A stretch of DNA of 37,039 nucleotides from Acidobacteriota bacterium (GTDB taxonomy: Bacteria > Acidobacteriota > Terriglobia > Bryobacterales > Bryobacteraceae). The DNA lies in assembly GCA_016213725.1 (NCBI GenBank), contig JACQZS010000011.1:1-37039 (forward strand). Direction: 5' to 3'. How positions within the stretch are numbered: the first letter of the stretch is position 1; each line of letters opens with the position of its first letter. The translations under genes were made by a program, and so were the position numbers. Below are positions 1-8,292 of the stretch, piece by piece. A model generated the notes under the pieces. It was not told the DNA's origin. It did no database searches and saw nothing but the letters and a program-made list of their open reading frames with translations.

Positions 1-1070
1 ACGGCGTGCTCCACTACGCCATGCCGCCCATCGCCAAGGACTGGCACACCACCATCATCAGCCGCATCAAGGTGATGAGCGAACTCGACATCGCCGAGCG
101 CCGCATCCCCCAGGACGGCCGCTTCCGCGTGCGCTACAAGGGCCGCCTCATCGACTTCCGCGTCTCCATCATGCCCACCATCCATGGCGAAGACGCCGTC
201 CTCCGCGTCCTCGACAAGGAGTCGATGAGCGAGAAGTTCGCCAAGCTCACCCTCGACGTCGTCGGCTTCAGCGAAGCGGACATCGTGCGCTTCCGCCGCT
301 ACATCAAGGAGCCTTACGGCATGGTGCTGGTCACCGGCCCCACCGGCTCCGGCAAAACCACCACCCTTTACGCCGCCCTCAGCGAAATCAAGAACGACGA
401 AGACAAGATCATCACCATCGAGGACCCCGTCGAATACCAGCTCAAGGGCATCACCCAGATCCCCGTCAACGACAAGAAGGGCCTCACCTTCGCCCGCGGC
501 CTCCGCTCCATCCTCCGCCACGACCCCGACAAGGTCATGGTCGGCGAAATCCGCGACCAGGAGACCGCCCAGATCGCCATCAACGCCGCCCTCACCGGCC
601 ACCTCGTCTTCACCACGGTTCACGCCAATAACGTCCTCGACGTACTCGGCCGCTTCCTCAATATGGGCGTCGAGGCCTACAACTTCGTCTCCGCTCTCAA
701 CTGCATCCTCGCCCAGCGCCTCGTCCGCGTCATCTGCGAGCACTGCAAGAAGCAGGTCCAGTACGACGACGAATTCCTGCTGGAAAGCGGCCTCAACCCC
801 GAAGAGTGGCGCCACGTCCCCATGTACGAGGGCAACGGCTGCTACGAATGCGGCGGCACCGGTTTCCACGGCCGCAGCGCCATCCACGAACTCCTCGACC
901 TCAGCGAGCGCATCCGCGAGCTCATCCTCGAAAAACGCCCAGCCGCCGAAATCAAACGCCAGGCCAAGGATGAGGGGATGATCTTCCTGCGGGAATCCGC
1001 GCTCGAAAAGGTCCGCAAGGGCATCACCACGCTCCGCGAAATCAACAAGGTGACTTTCATTGAGGGTTGA
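1..1070 (+). CDS. pilB: GspE/PilB-type secretion/pilus assembly ATPase, C-terminal part (5' end outside window)
   Basis: Cytoplasmic hexameric ATPase that powers assembly of a type IV pilus or type II pseudopilus. The reading frame is open from base 3 (Asp-Gly-Val-Leu-His), so the gene begins upstream; the GTG at 6 is not a real start. Visible are the Walker A motif GPTGSGKTTT (bases 336-365), a Walker B region VMVGEIRD, the His box HLVFTTVHANN, and a four-cysteine metal site (two CxxC pairs, CEHC and CYEC). The Cys4 site is typical of GspE/PilB and absent from PilT-type retraction ATPases, so this is an assembly ATPase. It is followed with no gap by a PilM-like gene. PilB rather than GspE is inferred from the PilM-PilN-PilO order downstream. 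Confidence 0.93.
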   Translation, partial: GVLHYAMPPIAKDWHTTIISRIKVMSELDIAERRIPQDGRFRVRYKGRLIDFRVSIMPTIHGEDAVLRVLDKESMSEKFAKLTLDVVGFSEADIVRFRRYIKEPYGMVLVTGPTGSGKTTTLYAALSEIKNDEDKIITIEDPVEYQLKGITQIPVNDKKGLTFARGLRSILRHDPDKVMVGEIRDQETAQIAINAALTGHLVFTTVHANNVLDVLGRFLNMGVEAYNFVSALNCILAQRLVRVICEHCKKQVQYDDEFLLESGLNPEEWRHVPMYEGNGCYECGGTGFHGRSAIHELLDLSERIRELILEKRPAAEIKRQAKDEGMIFLRESALEKVRKGITTLREINKVTFIEG

Positions 1071-1979
1071 ATGAGCATACTCGCCAGATTGAAAGCGCTC
1101 GTCTCCGATCCGCCCCCCGAGTACGCCTTCGAACTCTCCGAGGCCGGCATCGCCTGGGCCCGCCACGGCTCTGGCGGTCCTCAGTGGACGCCGATCGAGG
1201 CCGGCACGCTCGACGTTTCTCCGCTTGGCGACAACGTCAAGGAACCGCAGCGCCTCGCCGCCGCGGTCCACGCCATTGCACCGCCGCCACCCGGCGGCCG
1301 CAAGCGCCGCGCAGCCCTCATCCTGCCCGACTTCTCCGCGCGCGTCACCGTCCTCGACTTCGACACCTTCCCCTCCAACCCCGAAGAGCAGCTCCAACTC
1401 GCCCGCTTCCGCGCCAAGCGCGCCGTCCCCTTCGACATCGATAGCGCCATCGTCAGCTACCACCCGCAGCCGCGCCAGGACGGGTCGAAGAAGATCGACG
1501 TTGTCGTCGCCATCATCAATCTCGAGGTCGCCTCGCACTTTGAAGCGCCCTTCCGCGCCGCCGGTTTCCAGTGCGGCTTCGTCACCATCTCCGCTCTCGC
1601 GGCGCTCTCCCTGCCTGCGTCCGAGGAGCCCGTCTCCGCTTCGCCCTCCATCGTGGCCAAGCTCAGCGGACCGGTGCTCGCCCTCAGCCTGCTGGACGGG
1701 CACAACCTCCGCATGTACCGCTGCGTCGAATTGCAGGAAGGCAACATCGAAGAGGCCACCGACGTCCTCGTCACCACCTTCGCCTATGCCGAGGATGAAC
1801 TCGGCAAGCGTCCCCAGGTGCTCCGCCTGTGCGGCCTGGGCCGCGACGGCGACGACCTCAAGCGGCGCTGGAGCCAGGAGCTCGGCATCCCCGTCACCGG
1901 ACAGACCTCCCGCTACGGCACCCCCGGCGCCTTCAACGCCGGCCTCACCGGCTACCTCGAATCGAGGGAGGCCCACTGA
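1071..1979 (+). CDS. pilM: PilM-like actin-fold pilus assembly protein
   Basis: Probable cytoplasmic actin-like ATPase that binds the N-terminal tail of PilN and links the inner-membrane platform to the ATPase. The 302-residue product (MSILARLKAL...) is shorter than the usual roughly 350 residues of PilM. It has the early segment FELSEAGIAWARHG expected for the first strand of this fold, and no membrane segment or signal peptide. The ATG follows directly on the TGA of the ATPase gene, so the two are probably translationally coupled. The assignment rests as much on position (ATPase, this gene, then a PilN with a short cytoplasmic tail) as on sequence. GspL-like cytoplasmic domain is the alternative. 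Confidence 0.75.
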   Translation: MSILARLKALVSDPPPEYAFELSEAGIAWARHGSGGPQWTPIEAGTLDVSPLGDNVKEPQRLAAAVHAIAPPPPGGRKRRAALILPDFSARVTVLDFDTFPSNPEEQLQLARFRAKRAVPFDIDSAIVSYHPQPRQDGSKKIDVVVAIINLEVASHFEAPFRAAGFQCGFVTISALAALSLPASEEPVSASPSIVAKLSGPVLALSLLDGHNLRMYRCVELQEGNIEEATDVLVTTFAYAEDELGKRPQVLRLCGLGRDGDDLKRRWSQELGIPVTGQTSRYGTPGAFNAGLTGYLESREAH

Positions 1980-1980
1980 C

Positions 1981-2556
1981 ATGCAGTTGCCCCGCATCCC
2001 TCTCAATCTCGCCAGCGAGCCATTCCGCCGCGACCGCCCCATTCTCGTCGCCTCCGCCGTCACGGCCCTCCTGCTCATCGCCGTGCTGGCGCTCCAGATC
2101 AGCATCATCGCCAAAGAGCGCGAGGCCGCCCGCGAAAGCCGCGAGCTCACCGCCACCATCGAGGCGCAGCTTCGCGCAGTCTCCCAGGAACAGACGAAAC
2201 TCGAAGCCCAGCTCCGCGAGCCCGCCAACGCCGCCGTCATCGACCGCAGCGCCTTCATCAACTCCCTTCTCCTCCGCAAAGGCATCAGCTGGACCCGCAT
2301 GTTCGAGGACCTCGAAAAGATCTTCCCCGGAAACGTCCGCCTCGTCGCCGTCCGCCCCTATCTCACTGCCGACAACATGGTCCAGCTCGACATGATCGTC
2401 GGCGCGCAAACCGCCGAGCCCGTCATCCAGCTTCTCCAGCGCCTGGAAAGCTCCTCCACTTTCGGGGCGACTTCACTGCTCAGCTCCCAGCCCCCGTCCC
2501 AGAACGAGCCTCTCTACCGCTTCCGCGTGAGTGTGAACTATGCCCAGAAACTTTAA
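1981..2556 (+). CDS. pilN: PilN-like inner-membrane pilus assembly protein
   Basis: 191-residue bitopic membrane protein of the pilus alignment subcomplex. The N-terminus carries the short motif IPLNLASEPFRRDRP, which corresponds to the PilM-binding INLLP-type tail of PilN. One membrane segment follows at about residues 20-43, then a coiled-coil region (about 45-80, rich in Glu, Arg and Gln) and a small periplasmic alpha/beta domain. The frame is open upstream as far as 1225, but that part overlaps pilM and is a shadow. The ATG at 1981 lies one base after the pilM stop and gives the family's normal length. The 3' end overlaps the next gene by 17 bases. Confidence 0.83.
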   Translation: MQLPRIPLNLASEPFRRDRPILVASAVTALLLIAVLALQISIIAKEREAARESRELTATIEAQLRAVSQEQTKLEAQLREPANAAVIDRSAFINSLLLRKGISWTRMFEDLEKIFPGNVRLVAVRPYLTADNMVQLDMIVGAQTAEPVIQLLQRLESSSTFGATSLLSSQPPSQNEPLYRFRVSVNYAQKL

Positions 2557-3373
2557 GCTGGACCTCAAATCCCACACGCGCGATCCCCAGCACGTCGTCC
2601 GTGCCTCCCTGGGCGTTCTGCTCTTTGCCAACCTCATCGCCGCCTGGTTCGTCTTCCAAACGCCCGGCGGCACCCTCGAGCAGCTCGAGAGCGAACTCGC
2701 CGCTCAACGCAAACAGCTCATCACCCGCCAGCAGGCCGTGGCCAACCTCAAGCGCACCGTCGAGCAAACCGAAAAGTCCCGCGCCGCCGGCGACAACTTC
2801 CTCAACGCCTACTTCCTGCCCCGCAGACACGCCTACTCGATGCTCGAAATCGACCTGGCCAATGCCGCCCGCTCCGCCGGCATCCGGGCCCGCGACCGCA
2901 GCAACAACTACGAAGCCATCGAAGGCTCCGACACCCTCGGCATGCTCAACGTCAACGCCAACTTCGAGGGGACCTACGCCGACCTCATCGAACTCGTCAA
3001 CGCGCTCGACCGCAGCAAGCGCCTCATCATCATCGAGCAACTCCAGGCCACGCCCCAGCAGGGCTCCACCAACCTCGCCGTCAGCCTCAAGCTCAACACC
3101 TTCTTCCGCATGGAAGGGCCGCAGGACGCCACCGAAACCGAACTCATCCCGGACCAGCCGGCTGCCCCGCCGGCGGCAGCGCCCAAGCCGGCTCCGTCCA
3201 CGGCCAGGCTGCCCGGACAGACCGTCAAGCCGCCGGCGGCCGGCCAGCCGGGCTTCGTCCAGCCGCCTCCTCCCAGTCAGGTCTCTGAACCGCGCTCCGG
3301 CCCCCCTCCCATCTCCCCACGTGTCCGCAGCTTCAATCCCAGCCGCCGCCAGCCCGAGGAGAAGGAGCAATGA
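2540..3373 (+). CDS. pilO: PilO-like inner-membrane pilus assembly protein
   Basis: 277-residue partner of PilN in the inner-membrane platform. It has a cytoplasmic N-tail, a membrane helix at about residues 24-41 (LGVLLFANLIAAWFVF), a coiled coil (about 48-90, with alternating Gln/Leu/Arg), a PilO-like ferredoxin-fold region to about residue 185, and a Pro/Ala-rich disordered tail that standard PilO lacks. It starts inside the pilN 3' end (17-base overlap), consistent with translational coupling. The identity is based on topology and gene order; the periplasmic domain sequence itself is weakly conserved in this family. Confidence 0.75.
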   Translation: MPRNFKLDLKSHTRDPQHVVRASLGVLLFANLIAAWFVFQTPGGTLEQLESELAAQRKQLITRQQAVANLKRTVEQTEKSRAAGDNFLNAYFLPRRHAYSMLEIDLANAARSAGIRARDRSNNYEAIEGSDTLGMLNVNANFEGTYADLIELVNALDRSKRLIIIEQLQATPQQGSTNLAVSLKLNTFFRMEGPQDATETELIPDQPAAPPAAAPKPAPSTARLPGQTVKPPAAGQPGFVQPPPPSQVSEPRSGPPPISPRVRSFNPSRRQPEEKEQ

Positions 3374-4101
3374 AGACGCCTAAGCTCGAATTGAAACTCG
3401 GCGCCGAACCCAAGAAGGTGGCCATCCTCGGCGGACTCCTGCTGCTCGCCGCCTATCTTTTCTACGCCAACGTCCTCAGCTCCCCCGAAGCGCCCGCCGG
3501 CCCGGCGCCCCGCCCCGCGGCCAAGGTGTCCGGCCCCGCCGTGGCCCGGCGCACCGATGAGGTCCAAACCCTCACCGCCCCACCCAAGGACCTCTCCGCC
3601 GGCAAGGCCGGCTCCCGCGAGTTCCGCCCTTCCCTCAAACCCAAGAAGGGCGAGGACCGCAGCACCCTCGACCCCACCCTCCGCCTCGACCTCCTCGCCA
3701 GGCTCTCCGCCGTCCAGGTGGAGCGCATCGAACGCTCCCTGTTCGACTTCGGCAGCGTCGAGGCCCCCAAGCCCAAGCAGCCCGAGCCCAAGATCGAAGT
3801 GAAGAAGCCCGTCGCGCGCATGATCGGCCCCGAGCCGCCGCCGCCCCCGCCGCCGCCGCCCGTGAAACCTCCGCCCCCGCCCATCACTCTCAAGTTCTTT
3901 GGGAATGCCTTGCCCGCCCAGGGCGGCGTCAAACGCGTCTTCTGCCTGCAAGGCGAGGAGATTCTGACTCCTGCCGAAGGAGAAGTCATTCTGCGCCGCT
4001 ACAAGATTGTGCGAATCAACGTCAATTCCGTGCTCGTGGAAGACCTCGAGTACAAAAACCAGCAGACCGTCCCCATAGAGCAACCGCCCCCGGTTGCGTA
4101 G
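3370..4101 (+). CDS. PilP/GspC-like membrane-anchored protein with polyproline linker
   Basis: 243 residues with a short cytoplasmic N-terminus, one membrane helix at about 16-35 (KVAILGGLLLLAAYLFYANV), a long Ala/Pro/Lys linker with an uninterrupted Pro run at about residues 154-163, and a compact C-terminal domain of about 70 residues (ITLKFFGNALPAQGG through VLVEDLEYKNQQ). That ending resembles the small beta domain of PilP/GspC, which contacts the secretin. It starts within the previous stop (ATGA overlap) behind a good ribosome-binding site, GGAGAAGGAG. PilP is normally a lipoprotein; this one has a membrane helix instead, as in GspC. Function is inferred from position and domain shape. 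Confidence 0.62.
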   Translation: MKTPKLELKLGAEPKKVAILGGLLLLAAYLFYANVLSSPEAPAGPAPRPAAKVSGPAVARRTDEVQTLTAPPKDLSAGKAGSREFRPSLKPKKGEDRSTLDPTLRLDLLARLSAVQVERIERSLFDFGSVEAPKPKQPEPKIEVKKPVARMIGPEPPPPPPPPPVKPPPPPITLKFFGNALPAQGGVKRVFCLQGEEILTPAEGEVILRRYKIVRINVNSVLVEDLEYKNQQTVPIEQPPPVA

Positions 4102-4179
4102 TTAGGGTTCAATCAACCGCCCCCGGTTGCGTAGTTAGGGTTCAATCAACCGCCCCCGGTTGCGTAGTTAGGGTTTAAC
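4081..4179 (+). repeat. 33-bp tandem repeat, three copies, with a hairpin in each
   Basis: Three adjoining 33-bp units at 4081-4113, 4114-4146 and 4147-4179. The first two are identical; the third differs at two bases near its end. Each contains CAACCG-CCCC-CGGTTG, a 6-bp stem with a 4-base loop. Copy 1 encodes the last residues (QPPPVA) and the TAG stop of the PilP-like gene. Copies 2 and 3 are untranslated duplications of that 3' end, lying before the pseudopilin-like gene. Confidence 0.95.
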
Positions 4180-4201
4180 CAGCCGCTCCAGAAGCGCGAC
4201 A

Positions 4202-5653
4202 ATGGAAACGAGAAGCATGAGACACCGCCGCCACAACCAGCGAGGCTTCGCCCTCCTGCTGGTCTTCGCCATGGCCGCCGCCGCCGTCATCATGCTCTAC
4301 CTCGAAATGCCCCGCGTCGCCTTCGAGCACCAGCGCGACAAGGAAGGCCTGCTCGTCGAACGCGGCGAACAGTACGTCCGCGGCATTCAACTCTACGTCA
4401 ACAAGTTCGGCAAGTACCCGCAAACCCTCGACGAATTGGAGACCACCAACAACCAGCGCTTCCTACGCCGCCGCTACAAGGACCCCATGACCGGCTCCGA
4501 CGAATGGCGCCTCATCCATTACGACGGCATGCAGTTCACAGATTCCCTCGTCCACAAACGCCAGGACCAGAAGGAACAGAGCGGCCCCAGCATCCTGGCC
4601 TCCAACATCCAGGGCATCGGTAGCCAGGCCCAGTACATCCAGCAGGCCGGAGAGAAGAACTCCGCCGCCCTCCGCCGCACGGCCAGTGATCGCATCATCC
4701 CTGGCGGCGCCGGATCCGCCGGCTCCTCCGCCGCGGGCGGAACCGATAATCCGCAGGAAGCGGGAGGCGAGGATAGCCGCAGCGGTCCGCCTCCGCCGGA
4801 GAGCGCCGCGCCGGCAGCCCGGGGCACCCTCACGGCAATGCCTGGATCCGCCGGCTCCGCGGCCGGCGCGAACCAAAACCCCGGCAATCCGTTCCAGCCC
4901 GTGAACAAGCAGATGTCGCCTTACCCCGGCCAGGCGGTGAGTTCGCAACAGGGAGGCATGACCGGCGTTCCCATGCCGGGCTCCTCCAACCAGTCCCAAC
5001 AGGGCTCCGGTTCCAGTTTCGGCTTCAGCGGGAGTTTCGGTTCCTCCTCCGGTTCCGCATCCAATAGCGGCTCCGGCAATGTGAGTGGCGGCATGTCCGG
5101 CGGCTTTGGCTCAGGCAACTCCAGGCAGCAGGGCCAGATGCAGCCCGGCCAGCCCAACCAGGCCATCCAGGCGATTCAGTCGATGCTCACCACCCCGCGG
5201 CAGGGTGGCGCCCCTTCCACGGTCGGCGGCGCCCTCGGCGGCGGCGGCGCGATAGGCGGCGGCATTGCCGGCGTCGCTTCCAAGGCCGAAATGGAAGGCA
5301 TTCGCGTCTACAACGAGAAGTCCAACTATAAAGAGTGGGAGTTCCTGTGGGATCAGAAGAAGGCCCAGCAGCAGGCCAGCCAGGCTGGCGCGGGGCAGGG
5401 CACCCAACAGGGTCAGGGGCAAGGCCAGGGGCAGAACAACAACCGCAATCCCTTCGGCGGCACCATGGGCGGCTCCGGCGCTTCCGGCGGCTCCAACTCC
5501 GGCTTCACCCTGGGCGGCGGCTCCGGCTCCTCTTCTTCTTCTTCCTCCTCCTCCGGCTTCGGCTTCGGTGGCGGCTTTGGCAGCGGCGGATTCGGAAGCG
5601 GATCCGGCGCGTCTCAGCCCAAACCCGCGCCCAGTACCCCTATCAAGCCTTAA
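4202..5653 (+). CDS. Pseudopilin-like protein with long Gly/Ser/Gln-rich tail
   Basis: 483 residues. The N-terminus has a prepilin-type leader rich in Arg/His, then RG-FALLLVFAMAAAAVIMLYLE, so cleavage would be after the Gly at about residue 15. The usual Glu at +5 is replaced by Leu, as in GspK/PilX-type minor pseudopilins. Residues about 45-105 look like a GspG-like globular part (KFGKYPQTLDELE, then KDPMTGSDEWRLIHYDG). From about residue 140 the protein is low complexity: GSS, GGS, QGQGQG and an eight- to nine-Ser run, ending SQPKPAPSTPIKP. The start could also be the ATG at 4217, which has AGAAG just upstream. It belongs to the pilus operon. Its last 11 bases overlap the convergent fucosidase gene. 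Confidence 0.72.
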   Translation: METRSMRHRRHNQRGFALLLVFAMAAAAVIMLYLEMPRVAFEHQRDKEGLLVERGEQYVRGIQLYVNKFGKYPQTLDELETTNNQRFLRRRYKDPMTGSDEWRLIHYDGMQFTDSLVHKRQDQKEQSGPSILASNIQGIGSQAQYIQQAGEKNSAALRRTASDRIIPGGAGSAGSSAAGGTDNPQEAGGEDSRSGPPPPESAAPAARGTLTAMPGSAGSAAGANQNPGNPFQPVNKQMSPYPGQAVSSQQGGMTGVPMPGSSNQSQQGSGSSFGFSGSFGSSSGSASNSGSGNVSGGMSGGFGSGNSRQQGQMQPGQPNQAIQAIQSMLTTPRQGGAPSTVGGALGGGGAIGGGIAGVASKAEMEGIRVYNEKSNYKEWEFLWDQKKAQQQASQAGAGQGTQQGQGQGQGQNNNRNPFGGTMGGSGASGGSNSGFTLGGGSGSSSSSSSSSGFGFGGGFGSGGFGSGSGASQPKPAPSTPIKP

Positions 5654-6941
5654 GCCGCGGACGGTTGATCCTCACGTTGTCCATGTCCTGCTGCGGTTCG
5701 CCGTCGCACTCGATGGCGATCGTCGTCACCGGAGTGTCCGGCGCATCCACGGGCAACCCTGTAAACCTCACCCGGAACTCCTCCTGCTCGAACGTCACCG
5801 GCGCGCCCGACGCCAGCAGCTTCGCCGACAGCACCTTGTTCTTCAGTCCGCCCAGCGCCACCGTGCTGCCCGGCCAGAAATGCACGTGCGCGTAGAGCGT
5901 GTTGCGCTTCCGCGTGAAACTCATGTAGTTCGACCGCGATACGCTGCACGGGTCCGTGTTGTAGATCGATACGCTGTTCTTCTGAAGCCACGCCCCTACC
6001 GCCGTGAGAATGCGAACGCTATCCGGCGGGATGCTGCCGTCCGCCGTCGGTCCGATGTTCAGCAGGTAATTGCCGCCCTGCCGCGCACAGGTGATCAGGT
6101 TGCGCACGCACTGCTTCGGCGTCTTCCACGCGTCGTCGGCCTTCTGATAACCCCAGGAATCGTTCATCGTCATGCACGCCTCCCAGTTTCGGCCCTTGGA
6201 AGCGGTGATGCGCTGCTCGGGAGTGTCGAAGTCCTCCGGCACGTTACTACGGTTGTTGATGATGATGTCGGGCTGCAGCTCGCGCACCATGCGGTTCATC
6301 TTCGCGCTCTCCCAGCCCTCCGGCGTCAGCGGCCAGGAGACGTCGTACCACAGCACGTCGATCTTGCCGTAGTTCGTCATCAACTCCCGCACGTGCGCGT
6401 GGATGTAGTCCACAAACCGCCGCCGCGCCAGTTCATCCGTCTTGCACTTGGCGCCGTCCGGATGGTGCCAGTCCATCAGCGAATAGTAGAAGCCCACCCG
6501 CAGCCCTTCCGCCCGCGCGGCGTCCACATACTCTTTCACCAGGTCGCGCCCCGCCGCCCGCTGCGGGGCGCAGTAGGTGGTGGTCGTCGTGTTGAAGTGG
6601 CAGAAGCCCTCGTGGTGCTTCGTCGTCATCACCATGTACTTCATGCCGGCCTTCTTCGCCAGCGCCGCCCAGTCCTTCGCCGGCGTGGGCTTCGGCTTGA
6701 ACTGCACAGCCAGCCTCTCATACTCCGCCACCGGGATCCCCTCCTGCTCCATCACCCACTCGTGCCGCCCCAGCACGCTGTACAGCCCCCAGTGGATGAA
6801 CATCCCAAAGCGCGCCTCGTGCCACCACTTCATCCGCCGCTCGCGGTCCGCCTCGCTCGTCGTCTGCATCGCCGAAGCCGCCGCCGGCACAGCCGAAACC
6901 AGCTTCATATACTGCCGTCTCGATAGGTGTGGAGTGAACAT
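5643..6941 (-). CDS. GH29 alpha-L-fucosidase, Tat-exported
   Basis: 432-residue retaining glycosidase expected to release terminal L-fucose from glycans, probably outside the cytoplasm. The N-terminus contains a twin-arginine motif SRRQYMK followed by a short Ala-rich hydrophobic stretch. Family 29 marks in order: RFGMFIHWGLYS (about 44-54), TTKHHEGFCHF (106-116), the active-site segment DWHHPDG (157-163), and DVLWYDVSWP, where Asp200 matches the GH29 nucleophile. WEACMTMNDSWGY follows, where Glu254 is the likely acid/base. Length suits GH29 without an extra carbohydrate-binding module. The ATG at 6941 has no clear Shine-Dalgarno. The ATG at 6908 would remove the twin arginines, so 6941 is kept. 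Confidence 0.9.
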   Translation of the reverse strand: MFTPHLSRRQYMKLVSAVPAAASAMQTTSEADRERRMKWWHEARFGMFIHWGLYSVLGRHEWVMEQEGIPVAEYERLAVQFKPKPTPAKDWAALAKKAGMKYMVMTTKHHEGFCHFNTTTTTYCAPQRAAGRDLVKEYVDAARAEGLRVGFYYSLMDWHHPDGAKCKTDELARRRFVDYIHAHVRELMTNYGKIDVLWYDVSWPLTPEGWESAKMNRMVRELQPDIIINNRSNVPEDFDTPEQRITASKGRNWEACMTMNDSWGYQKADDAWKTPKQCVRNLITCARQGGNYLLNIGPTADGSIPPDSVRILTAVGAWLQKNSVSIYNTDPCSVSRSNYMSFTRKRNTLYAHVHFWPGSTVALGGLKNKVLSAKLLASGAPVTFEQEEFRVRFTGLPVDAPDTPVTTIAIECDGEPQQDMDNVRINRPRLKA

Positions 6942-6950
6942 GGCGCAGGT

Positions 6951-6979
6951 ATTTTATCACCGGCACAGAAAACGTTGAA
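6951..6979 (-). promoter_or_regulatory. Possible sigma70-type promoter of the fucosidase gene
   Basis: On the minus strand TTCAAC (6974-6979), a 17-base spacer and TAAAAT (6951-6956). The -10 is good and the -35 weak. Transcription would begin about 3 bases before the ATG at 6941, so the message may be leaderless, which fits the missing Shine-Dalgarno. Prediction by eye only. Confidence 0.35.
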
Positions 6980-7038
6980 GCCAAGTATTTCTGACCCTCC
7001 CCAACCTGGCGCCCTCCCGCTGGAATACCATCGTTCCC

Positions 7039-8223
7039 ATGACCCGTCGAGACTGCCTCTCCCTCTTCGCCGCCGCTCAACTCCCCTCCGCCCCTGTCAT
7101 CTCCTCCATCACCCCCGCCCAGTTCTGGCCCAACCTCGACGGCCGCTCCGTCACCTGGTTCCACTCCCGCGTCTCCCGCATCCCCGGCTCGCCATCCCTC
7201 CTGATGACGCTGCAGACCATCACCGGCTCCGACGTTTACGGCCCGGTTCACCAGTCGTACTCCACAGACCTCGGCCTCACCTGGTCCGATCCCGCCCCCG
7301 TTCCCGGCATGGGCCGCCGCCACCACCCCGAGAACATCCAGGAAGGCTATTGCGATACCGTCCCCGAACCTCACGCCCCTTCCGGCACCGTCCTAGCCAT
7401 CGCCCAAAACGTCTACTACCTCAACGAGAAGCTCACCCGGCCCAACGATCACCGCTACCCCTTCTACATCGTCCGCCGTGCCGACGGCACTTGGAGCCCG
7501 CTGCGGCGCATCGAGTGGGAACACCCCGAAGCCGCCGCCTTGTACATGAGCGGAGCTTCGCAGCGCGTCACTCTTCCCAACGGCGACGTCTTCCTCCCCA
7601 TCTCCTGCGGCCCCTATGACCGGCCCGACCGCTCCGTTTGCACCACCCTCGCCTCCTTCGACGGCGACCAGTTCCGCATCAAGGCCCACGGAAACATCCT
7701 GCGCCTCTCCGCCGGCCGCGGCCTGCTGGAGCCGACGATGGTCTCCTACGGCTCGCGCTATCTCCTGTCCATCCGCGCCGAGAACCAGCAGGGTTTTGTC
7801 GCCGCCTCCAAAGACGGCCTGGAATGGGACACCCTGCGCCCCTGGTGCTGGGAGGACGGCGAGCCCCTGATCATGTCCACCACGCAACAGCGCTGGATGG
7901 CGCACAGCGGCGCGCTCTATCTCGTCTACACCCGCAAGCACCCGTCGAACGTCGACGTGATGCGCTGGCGCGCCCCCCTCTTCCTGGCCGAGGTCGATCC
8001 CAAGCGTCTCTGCCTCATCCGCTCCACAGAGCGCGTCGCCATGCCCCTCTACGGCGACGGCATCCACAAAGGCAACGAAGTGGAACACCTCGGCAACTTC
8101 CACGTCACCCACATCTCGCCCGAGGAGACCCTCATCACCACCGGCACCGTCATCCCCGTCAACTACCGCGGCGCCGTGCGCTTCTCCCGCATTCGCTGGG
8201 CCCGGCCCGGCCAACTCGCCTGA
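7039..8223 (+). CDS. Sialidase-like beta-propeller glycosidase (BNR/Asp-box protein)
   Basis: 394 residues with a short Tat-like start (MTRRDCLSLFAAA), so probably exported. Asp-box motifs typical of six-bladed sialidase propellers are visible: STDLGLTW (residues 75-82) and a weaker SKDGLEW at about 260. Arg-rich blades occur throughout (SIRAENQQG, YTRKHPSNVDVMRW). The catalytic Arg triad and Tyr of true sialidases cannot be assigned safely by eye, so the substrate is open; related proteins act on other glycans. It is divergent from the fucosidase gene with 97 bp between the starts, which suggests shared control and joint action on fucosylated or sialylated host or plant-type glycans (inference). 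Confidence 0.75.
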   Translation: MTRRDCLSLFAAAQLPSAPVISSITPAQFWPNLDGRSVTWFHSRVSRIPGSPSLLMTLQTITGSDVYGPVHQSYSTDLGLTWSDPAPVPGMGRRHHPENIQEGYCDTVPEPHAPSGTVLAIAQNVYYLNEKLTRPNDHRYPFYIVRRADGTWSPLRRIEWEHPEAAALYMSGASQRVTLPNGDVFLPISCGPYDRPDRSVCTTLASFDGDQFRIKAHGNILRLSAGRGLLEPTMVSYGSRYLLSIRAENQQGFVAASKDGLEWDTLRPWCWEDGEPLIMSTTQQRWMAHSGALYLVYTRKHPSNVDVMRWRAPLFLAEVDPKRLCLIRSTERVAMPLYGDGIHKGNEVEHLGNFHVTHISPEETLITTGTVIPVNYRGAVRFSRIRWARPGQLA

Positions 8224-8243
8224 GCCCCCTCGAACGCAACAGC

Positions 8244-8272
8244 GGCCGGCTCGCTTTTTCCGCGAACCGGCC
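8244..8272. terminator. Hairpin between convergent genes, likely bidirectional terminator
   Basis: GGCCGG then TCGC (8244-8254) pairs with GCGA then CCGGCC (8262-8272), with one mismatch and a 7-base pyrimidine loop. It lies between the stops of the sialidase-like gene (+) and the TonB receptor gene (-). It has no clean T-tract on either side. Confidence 0.5.
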
Positions 8273-8292
8273 TACCTACCCTGCAATCAGTC

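Noticed and set aside
6-8. GTG start of the ATPase gene
   Set aside because: The frame is open to the window edge and reads into the middle of a conserved family segment, so the true start lies upstream.
5265-6926. Plus-strand open frame of 553 codons opposite the fucosidase gene
   Set aside because: Arg/Pro/His-rich shadow; the minus-strand frame has the GH29 catalytic motifs.
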